Under the pieces are notes generated by a model that was not told the origin of the DNA, did not search any database, and saw only the letters and a program-made list of their open reading frames with translations. A stretch of DNA of 64,000 nucleotides from NCBI RefSeq assembly GCF_009498035.1, contig NZ_CP034550.1, positions 6,262,001-6,326,000 on the forward strand, in the 5' to 3' direction. The DNA comes from Saccharothrix syringae. Lineage in GTDB: Bacteria; Actinomycetota; Actinomycetes; Mycobacteriales; Pseudonocardiaceae. Shown here one piece after another: positions 1 through 8,326 of this stretch. The translations under genes and the position numbers were made by a program. Position 1 is the first letter of the stretch. Every line of letters starts with the position of its first letter.

Positions 1-1
1 C

Positions 2-463
2 GGGGAATTCACCTTCCGCGGCACCCGACTAGTGGTCGTGGCCAACCACCTGAGCTCGCAGCGCGGCGACGACCCGACCTTCGGCCGCTTCCAGCCGCCC
101 CGCACACCCAGCCGCGTCCCGCGCGGCGAGCAGACCGCCGTGCTGGGCGAGTTCGCCCGCGAACTACTCGACAGCGACCCGCACGCGCGACTGGTGCTCG
201 CGGGCGACTTCAACGACACCGAGTTCTCGCCACCGCTGCGGACGCTGCACAACCTCGGTCTGACCGACCTGCCCGCCACCCTGCCCGAGGGTGAGCGCTA
301 CACCTACATCTACCAGGGCAACGCCCAGGTCCTCGACCACATCCTGCTCAGCCCGCACCTGGCCGCGAACGGCTACGACTACGACATCGTCCACGTCAAC
401 GCCGAGTTCGCCGACCAGGTCAGCGACCACGACCCCCAACTGGTCCGGCTCACCTTCCCCTGA
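2..463 (+). CDS. Endonuclease/exonuclease/phosphatase family protein, C-terminal part
   Basis: The gene is cut by the left edge of the window; about 153 residues remain and end at TGA 461-463. The visible part contains NHLSSQRGDDPTFGRFQPP near its start, then GDFNDTEFS and a late SDHDPQLV. These match the catalytic Asn, the GDFN motif and the final Asp-His of the EEP fold, in the subfamily of large secreted bacterial DNases (ExeM/NucH type). Such enzymes hydrolyse phosphodiester bonds using a divalent metal. The N-terminal half, with any signal peptide or OB-fold domains, lies outside the window. The family is well supported; the substrate is inferred. Confidence 0.85.
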   Translation, partial: GEFTFRGTRLVVVANHLSSQRGDDPTFGRFQPPRTPSRVPRGEQTAVLGEFARELLDSDPHARLVLAGDFNDTEFSPPLRTLHNLGLTDLPATLPEGERYTYIYQGNAQVLDHILLSPHLAANGYDYDIVHVNAEFADQVSDHDPQLVRLTFP

Positions 464-528
464 CCACCAGTCGCCACCGGTCCCCGCACGAACCACCCAC
501 GCCCCAGCCCTCCCGGAGGACCGAACCG

Positions 529-1476
529 ATGACCGACGAACTCGTCCTGCCCACCACCGGCACCCGCGTGCCGCCACTGCCCCGCGCACGTATGAACGCC
601 GAGGTGGAAGCGGCCTACGAGCTGAGCATCGCCACCTGGGGCATCCCCAGCAACCTATTCCGCACCATGGCCCACCACCCCGCCCTGGCCATCACCGAGG
701 TCCCCTACGCCAACTCGGTCATCTTCGACGCCGGTGTGCTCACCGACATCCCCAACCCCGACACCGACCAGGGCGGCACCGTCCGCTACCCCACCTCGGG
801 CTTCCTCGACCGGGTCACCAAGGAACTGGTCATCAACGTCGTCAGCCTGCTCAACCGCAGCCGCTACTCCATCACCCACCACACCGTCATCGGCTACAAC
901 ACCCTCTCCGAACTCCTGCCCGACCCCGACCCCGACACCCGCGCCCAACTCGCCGAGGCCATGCTGCTGCACCTGGTCGACGACCAGGGCACCCCCACCT
1001 TCGACCGCCCCGGCGCACCGCCCTACACCGACCTGCACCTGGCCTGCCTGCGCCTGGCCGCCGCCACCCAGGCCAACCCCCACGGCATCACCGACGACCA
1101 GGTCCGCGACACCCACCGCACCCTGCTCGACCACGCCCCAGCCGCCATCACCGCCCACGGCCTCGACCAGTACCCCGGCACCGACACCCCCGCCTACCAC
1201 AACGCCTACGCCACCGGCATGCTCGTCGAACTCACCTGGCTCACCGTCCACTTCAGCGGCCTGCTCAACGTCTGGTTCACCGTCCTGCACACCTTCGACG
1301 AAGCCAGCGTCACCGACGACGAAATCGACTTCATCACCGTCTACAACACCACCGTCCCCGCCACCATCCGCCGCCGCAACAACGCCCTCCTCGGCCCCAC
1401 CGGCTGGGGCGACCACCCGCTCAACGGCACCGGACCGCAGTCGGCCGTATCGTCCGTCGAAGCGCTGACACCGTGA
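529..1476 (+). CDS. Carboxymuconolactone decarboxylase (AhpD-like) family protein lacking the redox cysteines
   Basis: This 315-residue protein begins at ATG 529 behind a good ribosome site (GGAGGA at 516-521). The middle reads ELVINVVSLLNRSRYSITHHT, which lines up with the AhpD core where many members have N-x-C-x-Y-C-x-x-H. Here both Cys positions are replaced by Ser, so thiol-based peroxidase chemistry is unlikely while the helical fold and the His remain. It follows the nuclease gene by 65 bp and may be co-transcribed with it. Family assignment rests on motif similarity; the reaction is unknown. Confidence 0.65.
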   Translation: MTDELVLPTTGTRVPPLPRARMNAEVEAAYELSIATWGIPSNLFRTMAHHPALAITEVPYANSVIFDAGVLTDIPNPDTDQGGTVRYPTSGFLDRVTKELVINVVSLLNRSRYSITHHTVIGYNTLSELLPDPDPDTRAQLAEAMLLHLVDDQGTPTFDRPGAPPYTDLHLACLRLAAATQANPHGITDDQVRDTHRTLLDHAPAAITAHGLDQYPGTDTPAYHNAYATGMLVELTWLTVHFSGLLNVWFTVLHTFDEASVTDDEIDFITVYNTTVPATIRRRNNALLGPTGWGDHPLNGTGPQSAVSSVEALTP

Positions 1477-1613
1477 TCTTGCGGGCTGTCCAACTGCCGG
1501 TTCTGTCGCTGTTTGATCACGCAACCAGCGGCAGAACCGCTCGTTTGCCAGACCCTGGTGCCGCGGACGACTCGTTTCAGGCCCTATCGGAGCGTGTCTG
1601 GACAGCTTCCGAG

Positions 1614-1886
1614 CTACCAGGGGAACCTCACGTGGTGCTGCGCGGTGGTCAATGCCTCGTCCAACACCATGTCCGGCTCCAGGTCCAGGACGGTGCAGAG
1701 CTGGACGACGCGGGCGATGTCGAGGGACTCTCCGACCTCGTAGTGCTCCAGGGCCGCGACGGTCAACGGGTGGCGCCGTGTGCGACGGTACTTGGCGGCC
1801 GGTCGTGACGAGATGACGCCGTGGCCGGCCAGGGCCTCGGCCAGTTCCTGCCGGGTCCACCGGCGTTGGTCGCGTGCCCGCAACAA
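1614..1886 (-). CDS. XRE-type helix-turn-helix protein, probably truncated at its 5' end
   Basis: About 90 residues on the minus strand read as a short DNA-binding domain: RARDQRRWTRQELAEALAG is a typical first and second helix of a Cro/C1 fold, followed by LTVAALEHYEVGESLDIARV and LCTVLDLEPDMVLDEAL. The only nearby start is a TTG at 1886. In-frame sense sequence continues upstream (ending ARQALGKS before the TTG) without an ATG, up to the C-terminal end of the IS701 transposase. I infer that the true start was lost when the insertion sequence arrived, or lies in transposase DNA. Target genes are unknown. Confidence 0.5.
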   Translation of the reverse strand: MLRARDQRRWTRQELAEALAGHGVISSRPAAKYRRTRRHPLTVAALEHYEVGESLDIARVVQLCTVLDLEPDMVLDEALTTAQHHVRFPW

Positions 1887-1950
1887 GCTCTTGCCCAGGG
1901 CTTGACGGGCCTTGCCTTCGTCGCCAGCGTGGTACTGCGGGCGGGACGAG

Positions 1951-3197
1951 TCAGTACGGTCGCGGCCGACACAGCCCTCGGATCGCCGCGGTCGAGAAGG
2001 GCGGCAGCGCCGGCCTCAGCCGGTCGCCTCGCCCTCGGTGGGCGACGCTTCTCTCTCCCCGGCTCGCACGCGTGACCGCGAGGAATGCCTGTGCCAGCAT
2101 GCACATCGTGACGTGCCGGTACCACGGAGTCCACTTGCGACCTGGTAGGCGCCCAGCCCGAGCCGGTCCTCGCCGGTCCTGTTGTCCTCCTCGATCCACC
2201 ACCGCACCCCGGCGGCCCGGACCATCGCTGCCATCGGCGTGGCCACCGGCGCGTGGACGAGGAAGAACTCGATGTCGTAGGACGACGGCCGACCCTTGCG
2301 CTTGTGCATCTGCTTGGAGCGCCGGATCAGCAGCGTGTGGTCGAACCCGGCGGCCGGAGGCTGCTCCTTCACCGTCACCGCGTGCATCGCCCAGTCGTGC
2401 CACCGGGCCCCTCTGCCGCCCTCGCCCGCCGAGCGCCGCTCCCACCGGTGCTCGCCCGACCGCAGGACGTCCTGACAGCACAACGCCTTCCTCCGCGCGT
2501 CGACCAGCGGCAGATCCGCCGGGACCGCCATCACGTACGCGATCGCACCTTCGTGGCAGAACGCGCGCAGACCCGGGTCACGGCCGTAATCGGAGTCCGC
2601 GGCGAACCACCCGAACGGCACCCCCGCGGCGACCAGACGCGCCAGCATCCCCCGCACCAGCGCGGGTTTCGACGCGAATCCCCGATCCGGAGGCACTCCC
2701 GCCCTCCGGCACCGTGCCGGGTCGGAAGTCCACGACCGGGGTAAATACAGCTCGCGGTCCACGAACGCGTGCCCGGCCTCGGTCGCGTAGGTCAACATCG
2801 GCGCGAGCTGGCAGTTTTCCGTCCGGTCGGTCACCCCGCAGTGCTGCGGCGCCACCCCGACACTCCGGTCGCCCTTCTTGACCACCAGGGTGTCGTCGGC
2901 GACCACCACCGCCCCCAGACCCGCCACCACGTAGTCGCGCACCCGGTCGCGCAACACCTCGACGTCCCACACCGCACCGTCGAGCAGGTGCTCGGCCGGC
3001 CGCGGCGTGGCCAACCCGGCGTGCTCGGCCAGGCCCCACGAGTTCTTCCTCGGCACATCGGCCAACAGCGCACGCACCATCAACCCGAACGTCGCCCTCG
3101 GCTCCGGACGGTTGAACAACCAGCCCAGACCGTCGGTCAGGGCTTCCAGACCGGCGTCCCGGCCGGCGATGTCCCGGACGGTCACGGGAGTCACCAT
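1951..3197 (-). pseudogene. IS701-family transposase, frameshifted
   Basis: From ATG 3197 the protein reads like an IS701 DDE transposase: VVADDTLVVKKGDRSVGVAP, FVDRELYLPRSWTSD, then FGWFAADSDYGRD, and WWIEEDNRTGEDRLGL carrying the conserved late acidic region. Near 2140 the frame is lost. One frame gives AYQV then ASGLRGTG, while the neighbouring frame gives RKWTPWYRHVTMCMLAQAFL, the expected family C-terminus. A single missing base (GTC-GC-AAG for GTC-CGC-AAG) explains this. The rejoined frame ends at 1951. The element is therefore probably immobile unless the gap is a sequencing error. I did not find its terminal repeats. Confidence 0.85.
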
Positions 3198-3399
3198 GCC
3201 AGGGGATGCGTCCGGTCAACCAGACCGGCTCATGATCTCGGAATATAGCACCGGGCAGGAAGCGCGGATGCGTTCGGCGGAGCCAAGTTCAGACGATCGG
3301 CCGTCGCGAAAATCCCTGCCGGATCAGCAGTATCCGTACGGTGGCGCTCACCCAGCCACGACCGACCATCAGGGCGATCCCTACGTGCCGGGAGGCGTC

Positions 3400-4191
3400 A
3401 TGCTGAAAGGAATATGTCGAGCCGCCACAGCTTTGATCATGTCCGTCGTGGTGATTCTGCCAATCAGCGCGCGACCGGCGCGGGCGGCTATCGACTGGAC
3501 AACCGTGGTGGCGGCCGGCATCAACGCGCTCAGCGCCTACCTCACGTCCAGCAATACCGCGGAAGCGATCAGACAGGCCACCACACAGATTCTGGCAGCG
3601 GTCAACGGGGCCAAGACGGACATCCTGGCGGGAATCGAGACGATCGCCGTCGCGGAGGCACGTGCCTGCGCCAACCACGCGGTGATCGAGTTCATCGACA
3701 TCGAGCGGATGACGCCGGACAACATGCAGCGATTCGCCCAGGACGCGACGTGGTGCACCGTCTCGATCATCAGCCTGCTCCCCGCCGTCACCGGCAAGGC
3801 CCGGATCGATCAACTCGGGTTCGCACTCAACGTGGTCGGCCCGATCGCACTGAATGCCAGGGCGCGGACCGGGTTGACCACGTCCGCGCTTGAAGCGAGC
3901 CTGCACGGCGCGGAAAACACTCTCGTCTCAGCCATCACCACAGATTACTGCTACATTACGTCGTCGGACATCGATCCGGAACTCCCCACGCCGCGCGACG
4001 GAGACCCGATCGATTGGGACATATGGTGCGACGCGTATTACGCGTATCTCGGTTTGGGCTATAATTACGTCCTCAATCTTCCGTGGCCCACTCTGCCTTC
4101 CGACGCGGACATGGCAGTCGCGGAGAACATGGCGCTTCGGAACACCAGCAGGGCCATCGCCATCAGTGTGCTTCCCCTATTCCGTTACTGA
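3400..4191 (+). CDS. Secreted hypothetical protein, 3' end formed at an IS boundary
   Basis: The start chosen is ATG 3400, behind GGGAGG at 3390-3395; the open frame upstream of it is not protein-like. The first 30 residues form a Sec signal peptide: basic n-region (MLKGICR), hydrophobic core (ALIMSVVVILPIS) and ARPARA cleavage site. The mature part of about 230 residues has Cys at several sites (RACANHA, TWCTV, DYCYI, IWCDAYY), which could form disulfides outside the cell. I do not recognise the family. The TGA stop at 4189-4191 overlaps the left inverted repeat of the adjacent IS element, so the natural C-terminus may have been cut off. Confidence 0.65.
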   Translation: MLKGICRAATALIMSVVVILPISARPARAAIDWTTVVAAGINALSAYLTSSNTAEAIRQATTQILAAVNGAKTDILAGIETIAVAEARACANHAVIEFIDIERMTPDNMQRFAQDATWCTVSIISLLPAVTGKARIDQLGFALNVVGPIALNARARTGLTTSALEASLHGAENTLVSAITTDYCYITSSDIDPELPTPRDGDPIDWDIWCDAYYAYLGLGYNYVLNLPWPTLPSDADMAVAENMALRNTSRAIAISVLPLFRY

Positions 4192-5130
4192 ACGTTTTTC
4201 ATCCTGGTCGGGGTGCATTGGCAGGCACGGGATGTGGGCCACAAACCGGTGATCGTCGGCGTGTCGGTGCCGCAACGGGATGAAGCCCCTGGCAGGAGGG
4301 CTGTCGACCAAGATCAGTCCTGTTGCACCGAGGGCTTCACGTGCTGTTCTACCGTGCCGCGCTGCCGTTGTCACATCGGACCCTGAGCTTCGTCTCCGGC
4401 CTGGTCCGCGCCCACCGCCGACGGTCCGGCTCGGTGTGGCGCAGGCTCGACCCGAGGCAACAAGCCCTGCTGGTGCTGGTGTACCTGCGCAAGGGCGAGA
4501 CCTTCGCCGAGACCGGCGCCGGGTTCGGCGTCTCCACCGCGACGGCTTGGCGCTACGTCAACGAGACCGTCGAACTGCTCGCCTCGCGGGCACCGACACT
4601 GCGGCAGGCGTTGCGGTCGGCGAAGCGGCGGGGAACGGCCTACGTGGTCATCGACGACACGCTGATCCCGATCGACCGCGTCGCCGCCGACCGACCCTTC
4701 TACTCGGGCGAACACCGCATGCACGGGGTGAACCCGCAGGTGATCGCCTCGCCGGACGGCACGATCCTGTGGGTGTCCGGCCAACTGCCCGGCAGCACCC
4801 ATGACACCGCGGCCGCCCGGATTCGGCACATTCTCGCCGCGCTGCGCGAGGCCGGGTTGATCGCCGTGGGCGACAAGGGCTACCACGGCTACGACGACAC
4901 CGGTGATCACGTCATCACCCCGTACAAGGGCAGGAACAAGCCCGAGTCGCAGAAGGAGGCCAACCGCGCCCACGCCCGCCTGCGCGGACCGGGCGAACGC
5001 GCCAACGCCCAGCTCAAGACCTGGCGCGTCCTGCGCAAGCTCCGCTGCTGCCCCTACCGCGCCGGCCGCCTGGCCAAGGCCATCCACGTCCTACAGAACC
5101 ACGAAGTCGCCGCAGGATGAAAAAGGTTCC
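4190..5130 (+). mobile_element. IS5-family insertion sequence, complete
   Basis: The left end GAACGTTTTTCATCC (4190-4204) and right end GGATGAAAAAGGTTC (5116-5130) are inverted copies with one mismatch. They bracket a single transposase gene, giving an element of about 941 bp. I see no clear target duplication. It belongs to the same broad family as the element at 33816-34700, but the two transposases are clearly different in sequence. Confidence 0.85.
4341..5120 (+). CDS. IS5-family transposase (DDE, Tnp_4 type)
   Basis: This 259-residue protein starts at GTG 4341; a TTG 18 bases upstream is possible but less family-like. An N-terminal helix-turn-helix (LLVLVYLRKGETFAETGAGF, then STATAWRYV) is followed by the catalytic core: VVIDDTLIPIDR with the first Asp, VSGQLPGSTHD with the second Asp, GDKGYHG, and the late RANAQLKTWRVLRKLR segment. 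Length and order match DDE_Tnp_4 enzymes that cut and join DNA at IS5-type ends. No frameshift is visible, so the copy may be active. Confidence 0.9.
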   Translation: MLFYRAALPLSHRTLSFVSGLVRAHRRRSGSVWRRLDPRQQALLVLVYLRKGETFAETGAGFGVSTATAWRYVNETVELLASRAPTLRQALRSAKRRGTAYVVIDDTLIPIDRVAADRPFYSGEHRMHGVNPQVIASPDGTILWVSGQLPGSTHDTAAARIRHILAALREAGLIAVGDKGYHGYDDTGDHVITPYKGRNKPESQKEANRAHARLRGPGERANAQLKTWRVLRKLRCCPYRAGRLAKAIHVLQNHEVAAG

Positions 5131-5187
5131 GTGGTCCGCGGACGGGTGGCCGCTTGCAAGTCGATGGTGCTCCTGTGCCGATGGGAG

Positions 5188-6558
5188 TCAGGCGGCCGAG
5201 CGCAGTAGCTGGATCTCATGGTGAAGTTGCTGCACGTCGCTGGCGCTCGTGTGCCGTCCGGCCTCCTCCTCCAGCGGCTTGAGGTGATCGAGCAATCTGG
5301 TCGACTGCACGGCGCGCACGGCGTCGAGGGCTCGGACGCCGAGCTCGCCCCCGGCGGACAGGTCACCCTCCGCCAGCGCGCACGTGGCCAGCCAGGCGAG
5401 GTTGAACGCGCGCTGACGGATGCGGTCGGCCGGGGCTTCGTCGAGTGCGCGCTGGAGACGTTGCATGGCGGTGGCGCGGTGTGCGGCGTCGGTGAGGCCG
5501 AGGTGGCTGTGGATGCGGGCGGCGCTGGTCTGCAAGGCGGCGTGGTCGAAGAATCGCAGGAATTCCTGGTGCTGGTCGTCGGTGGCGTGGGCGTATTCGT
5601 CCTCGGCGCGGCGCAGGGCGGTCATGGCCTGCCGGGTGTCCCCGAGGTGGGCATAGGCCAGCGCTTCGTGGGTGAGCAGCAGGGAGACCGCGACCGAGGA
5701 GTGTGAGTCCTGGGCCGCGATCTGGCCGAGTTGGAACAGCTTGAGCGCTTCGGCCGGGTCGTCATTGTCCAGGGGAACACGTCCCAGGTGGTAGAGCACG
5801 ATCGCGGTGTGGGCCGCGTCGCCGGCGTCCTGGGTGTCGCGGACGGCCTGGCCGAGCCAGCGCCGGGCGTCGCCTTGCAGGCCGAGGTCGTGCGCGGTCC
5901 ACCCGGCCAGCGTCTTGGCTTCCGCGATTGCCGACAGCAGCCTGGTCCGGACGTCGTCTGTGGCCGAGGCGTTCAGCAACGACTGCGCCCAGTGAGTGTG
6001 GGCGAGGATGGCGTTGCGGCAGGAGCCGCCGCCGTGCGCGGCGTCGTAGGAACGCAGTGCCGCGGTCAGGGCGCGCACCTGGACGACGTCGGTCGCGCTC
6101 AGGCGCTCGGGTACCGGTGTGGCGGTCGTACCCACGGTGAGCAGGTCCAACTCGGGTTGTGTAAGCGCCGCCCCCATGACGATCTTGCTGATCAAACCGA
6201 GGAACCCGCGACGTTCGAGCATGAAGTCGTCCTTCGTGCGCTGGGGACCGGATGAGACCGCCATGGCCTGGACCGCCTCGCCGGTGTACGCCAAACCCAT
6301 ATAACCCCGAGGTATACCCAAGCCATCGGCGATGCGCTCCAGCACGTCGTATGCCTGGACCTGACGCCCGTTGACGATCGCCGAAATCTCCGACTGGCCC
6401 TGCCCCGTACCGGCGGCGATCTGTCGCTGGGACACCCCGACCCGCCGTAAGAGCCGGTAGACCCGACCGATGTCCCGCTGGGCCAGCGCTGCGCGCATCT
6501 CGTGGTCATGCCACACGACCGGATCGATCGGCCGGTCGTCGCCGCTGCCGACGTTCAT
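5188..6558 (-). CDS. XRE-family regulator with C-terminal TPR-like repeats
   Basis: The 456-residue protein starts at ATG 6558. Residues about 20-80 form a Cro/C1 helix-turn-helix: YRLLRRVGVSQRQIAAGTGQ, SEISAIVNGRQ, YDVLERIADGLGIPRGYMGL. The remaining 350 residues are alanine-rich helices with TPR-like spacing, for example WLGQAVRDTQDAGDAAHTA and ALKLFQLGQIAAQDS. This layout is common in actinomycete regulators near natural-product and antibiotic genes, where the helical part is thought to sense a small molecule or peptide. It is divergent from the DUF4254 operon, and the gap between them contains an operator-like palindrome, suggesting autoregulation. Control of the nearby lanthipeptide locus is possible but not shown. 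Confidence 0.85.
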   Translation of the reverse strand: MNVGSGDDRPIDPVVWHDHEMRAALAQRDIGRVYRLLRRVGVSQRQIAAGTGQGQSEISAIVNGRQVQAYDVLERIADGLGIPRGYMGLAYTGEAVQAMAVSSGPQRTKDDFMLERRGFLGLISKIVMGAALTQPELDLLTVGTTATPVPERLSATDVVQVRALTAALRSYDAAHGGGSCRNAILAHTHWAQSLLNASATDDVRTRLLSAIAEAKTLAGWTAHDLGLQGDARRWLGQAVRDTQDAGDAAHTAIVLYHLGRVPLDNDDPAEALKLFQLGQIAAQDSHSSVAVSLLLTHEALAYAHLGDTRQAMTALRRAEDEYAHATDDQHQEFLRFFDHAALQTSAARIHSHLGLTDAAHRATAMQRLQRALDEAPADRIRQRAFNLAWLATCALAEGDLSAGGELGVRALDAVRAVQSTRLLDHLKPLEEEAGRHTSASDVQQLHHEIQLLRSAA

Positions 6559-6619
6559 GGACCCTCCCGCGGCTCGTTCACCGTCACCGTAGCGGCACCC
6601 GCGGTCGATGTACTGCTGT

Positions 6620-6663
6620 GATCAGCCAAGCTGATCAGCCCCGCTGATCGGCGGCCGATCAGC
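6620..6663. promoter_or_regulatory. Operator-like palindromes between divergent genes
   Basis: Three related boxes lie in the 207-bp divergent gap: TGATCAGC (6620-6627), the palindrome GCTGATCAGC (6630-6639), and GCTGATCGGC followed by one base and GCCGATCAGC (6643-6663), a 21-nt palindrome with 10-bp arms. The position just upstream of the XRE regulator suggests that it, or the regulator itself, binds here. Function is inferred from symmetry and location. Confidence 0.5.
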
Positions 6664-6765
6664 GATGCACGACAGCTCCTCGTCTTCCGCCCGCCCGCAG
6701 AAGTGCGGCACCGTCGAGGACGTCCCGCTTGACCTGCCCTGACGCTTCACCCGGAGGTGGACGCC

Positions 6766-7308
6766 GTGGTCACCGCGACACTGCACCCGAACGACGCGCT
6801 GCTGCTGCCCACCGGGCACGACATCCTGCGGAGCTTCGGCGCCGAACACCCGACCGACGACCACCCCGTGCTGGTGGTGGTCACGGTGCCGGCCCGCCGC
6901 CACCGGGAACGGGCCGAAGCACTCCAGACGGCCCACGAGACCCAGGCAGGCGACGCCGTGCTCGCGACCTCCGCTCGGGTCCTGATGGACTGCGCGCAAG
7001 CCCGCGCGACCCTGATCGGGCAGATCGACCGCTGGGCCGCCGAGACGGTGTCCGAACCGTCCACGGCGGCCCTGCTGCACACCGAGACCCTGGGCCGGCT
7101 CGTGGACCGCATGGCCACGACCTGGGCGTGCTGGCAGCAGCTGCACGCGGGCATGCCCGCGTCGCGCCGCGTTCCGGTCGGGCACCCCACGCAGGCCGCG
7201 ATGGACGAGGTCGCGGCCCTGTCCAACGCCTACGACGACCTGCCGGTCGACCTGCGCAGCGGACGGCGACGACTGCCCACCACAGCGCCTGTCATCGCGG
7301 ACCTGTAG
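6766..7308 (+). CDS. DUF4254 family protein
   Basis: I choose GTG 6766 because GGAGG sits 9 bases before it; the in-frame GTG at 6757 overlaps that site. The 180-residue product contains ARVLMDCAQARATLIGQIDR, then LLHTETLGRLVDRMATTWAC, which match the repeated pattern of actinobacterial DUF4254 proteins (an Arg/Leu/Ile-Asp helix followed by LHTET-G-x-x-xDR). Their biochemical role is unknown; many sit next to regulators and secondary-metabolite genes. It is first in a tight run of three genes and is divergent from the XRE regulator. Confidence 0.65.
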   Translation: MVTATLHPNDALLLPTGHDILRSFGAEHPTDDHPVLVVVTVPARRHRERAEALQTAHETQAGDAVLATSARVLMDCAQARATLIGQIDRWAAETVSEPSTAALLHTETLGRLVDRMATTWACWQQLHAGMPASRRVPVGHPTQAAMDEVAALSNAYDDLPVDLRSGRRRLPTTAPVIADL

Positions 7309-7313
7309 CCGTC

Positions 7314-7622
7314 ATGGCCGAGCAGTGGCGCGCGATCGTGGCACTGCCCGTGGCCGCGAACAGCCCGCTGGGCCGGGCCGGCGACGCCGCCGAGGCCGTC
7401 ACCACCCACCTGCCGCCACCCGAAGAGCACGCACGCTGCGCGGTGTGTCGCACCCGGCCGTGGCCCTGCGACCCGTTCGACACCGCGGTCCGCGCCCTCG
7501 CGGCACTCGGCATCCCTGTCGGCTACCTCGTGCCGCTGGACCTGCACCCGGTCCTCTGGCCGCCCGCCACACCGACTTCCGACCAGCCGACCTTGGACAT
7601 GCCGGGAGCCCTCGATGGATGA
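7314..7622 (+). CDS. Hypothetical protein, 102 residues
   Basis: The ATG at 7314 lies 5 bases after the DUF4254 stop, and the gene overlaps the next one by 8 bases, so it is probably translationally coupled. The central EEHARCAVCRTRPWPCDPFD holds three Cys with a CxxC, a possible small metal site. I recognise no family. Similar short Cys-containing proteins often accompany DUF4254 genes in actinomycetes, but that is general knowledge and was not checked. Confidence 0.6.
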   Translation: MAEQWRAIVALPVAANSPLGRAGDAAEAVTTHLPPPEEHARCAVCRTRPWPCDPFDTAVRALAALGIPVGYLVPLDLHPVLWPPATPTSDQPTLDMPGALDG

Positions 7623-7965
7623 CATCCCGGCCGCCGGCTCGCACGGCGGCATCACCGACTACCTGGACTACCTCGACCGCCTGGTCAGGCTCGGCGACGA
7701 CGCCACCAGAGCGTCGCTGCTGAACGGCGAGCTGCCGAAGTTGGTGGCGACCGTGCGTGATCTGATCGAACAACACCGGCCCGACTCGAAGGGCCGCTGC
7801 CCCTGCCATACCTGGTGGCGACGCGGTCGCACCCCGAGTTGCCGGGTACGGGCCACCGTCCACCGGCACCTGATCGCCGTCGAGCCGGCCGCGCCCCGAA
7901 GCAGCGCGGCTCGACACGCCACCCCCGCCGACCAGACCACGGGCGCGTCGTCGGCGGGCCGCTAG
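7615..7965 (+). CDS. Hypothetical protein, 116 residues
   Basis: Starts at ATG 7615 inside the end of the previous gene (overlap ATGGATGA). The N-terminal 60 residues are predicted helical (YLDYLDRLVRLGDDATRASL then ELPKLVATVRDLIEQHRPDS). They are followed by RCPCHTWWRRGRTPSC, which could hold a metal with three Cys and a His. The Ala/Thr/Pro-rich tail looks disordered. It closes the three-gene operon and is followed directly by a terminator-like stem. Function unknown. Confidence 0.55.
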   Translation: MDDIPAAGSHGGITDYLDYLDRLVRLGDDATRASLLNGELPKLVATVRDLIEQHRPDSKGRCPCHTWWRRGRTPSCRVRATVHRHLIAVEPAAPRSSAARHATPADQTTGASSAGR

Positions 7966-7997
7966 AGGTGGGGAACGTTCGCGGCGTTCCCCGCCTC
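7966..7997 (+). terminator. Stem-loop after the DUF4254 operon
   Basis: GAGGTGGGGAACG (7966-7978) can pair with CGTTCCCCGCCTC (7985-7997) with one mismatch across a 6-base loop, right after the stop codon at 7965. There is no strong U-tract, as is common in actinomycete terminators. Confidence 0.55.
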
Positions 7998-8326
7998 CCG
8001 GACCACCGTGCAAACCGGTCGCGGAAGACGCAAGTCCCAGCGGCGAGGTCCGCGAAAGACAGTCAGTTACTCGCAGTTCTACCGCAAGATTGCGGACAGT
8101 AATCATGGCGATACGGTCAACAGAAGCCGACCGACCACATGAATGAGCAACACTCACATTTTGTTTGCGCGGACACAGAACCATCAGGCGCGGCACCTAT
8201 CGAGCCGGCGGCGCGCGGTCACCGGTTCTCTCGGAGAGTTATCAGGCCGATACATTGAGTGAACGTCGGTTGGTCCTGTGAGGTCGGCGGCTACACGACT
8301 ACGAGTACGACAGCTAAGGACATTTC
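7998..8326 (+). other. Untranslated leader region of the lanthipeptide locus
   Basis: About 330 bases with no supported gene and a locally lower GC content (for example around 8100-8170) than the flanking genes. This is the most likely place for the promoter of the lanthipeptide operon. I could not identify convincing -35/-10 boxes. The only clear signal is AAGGA at 8316-8320, the ribosome site of the methyltransferase gene. Confidence 0.4.
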
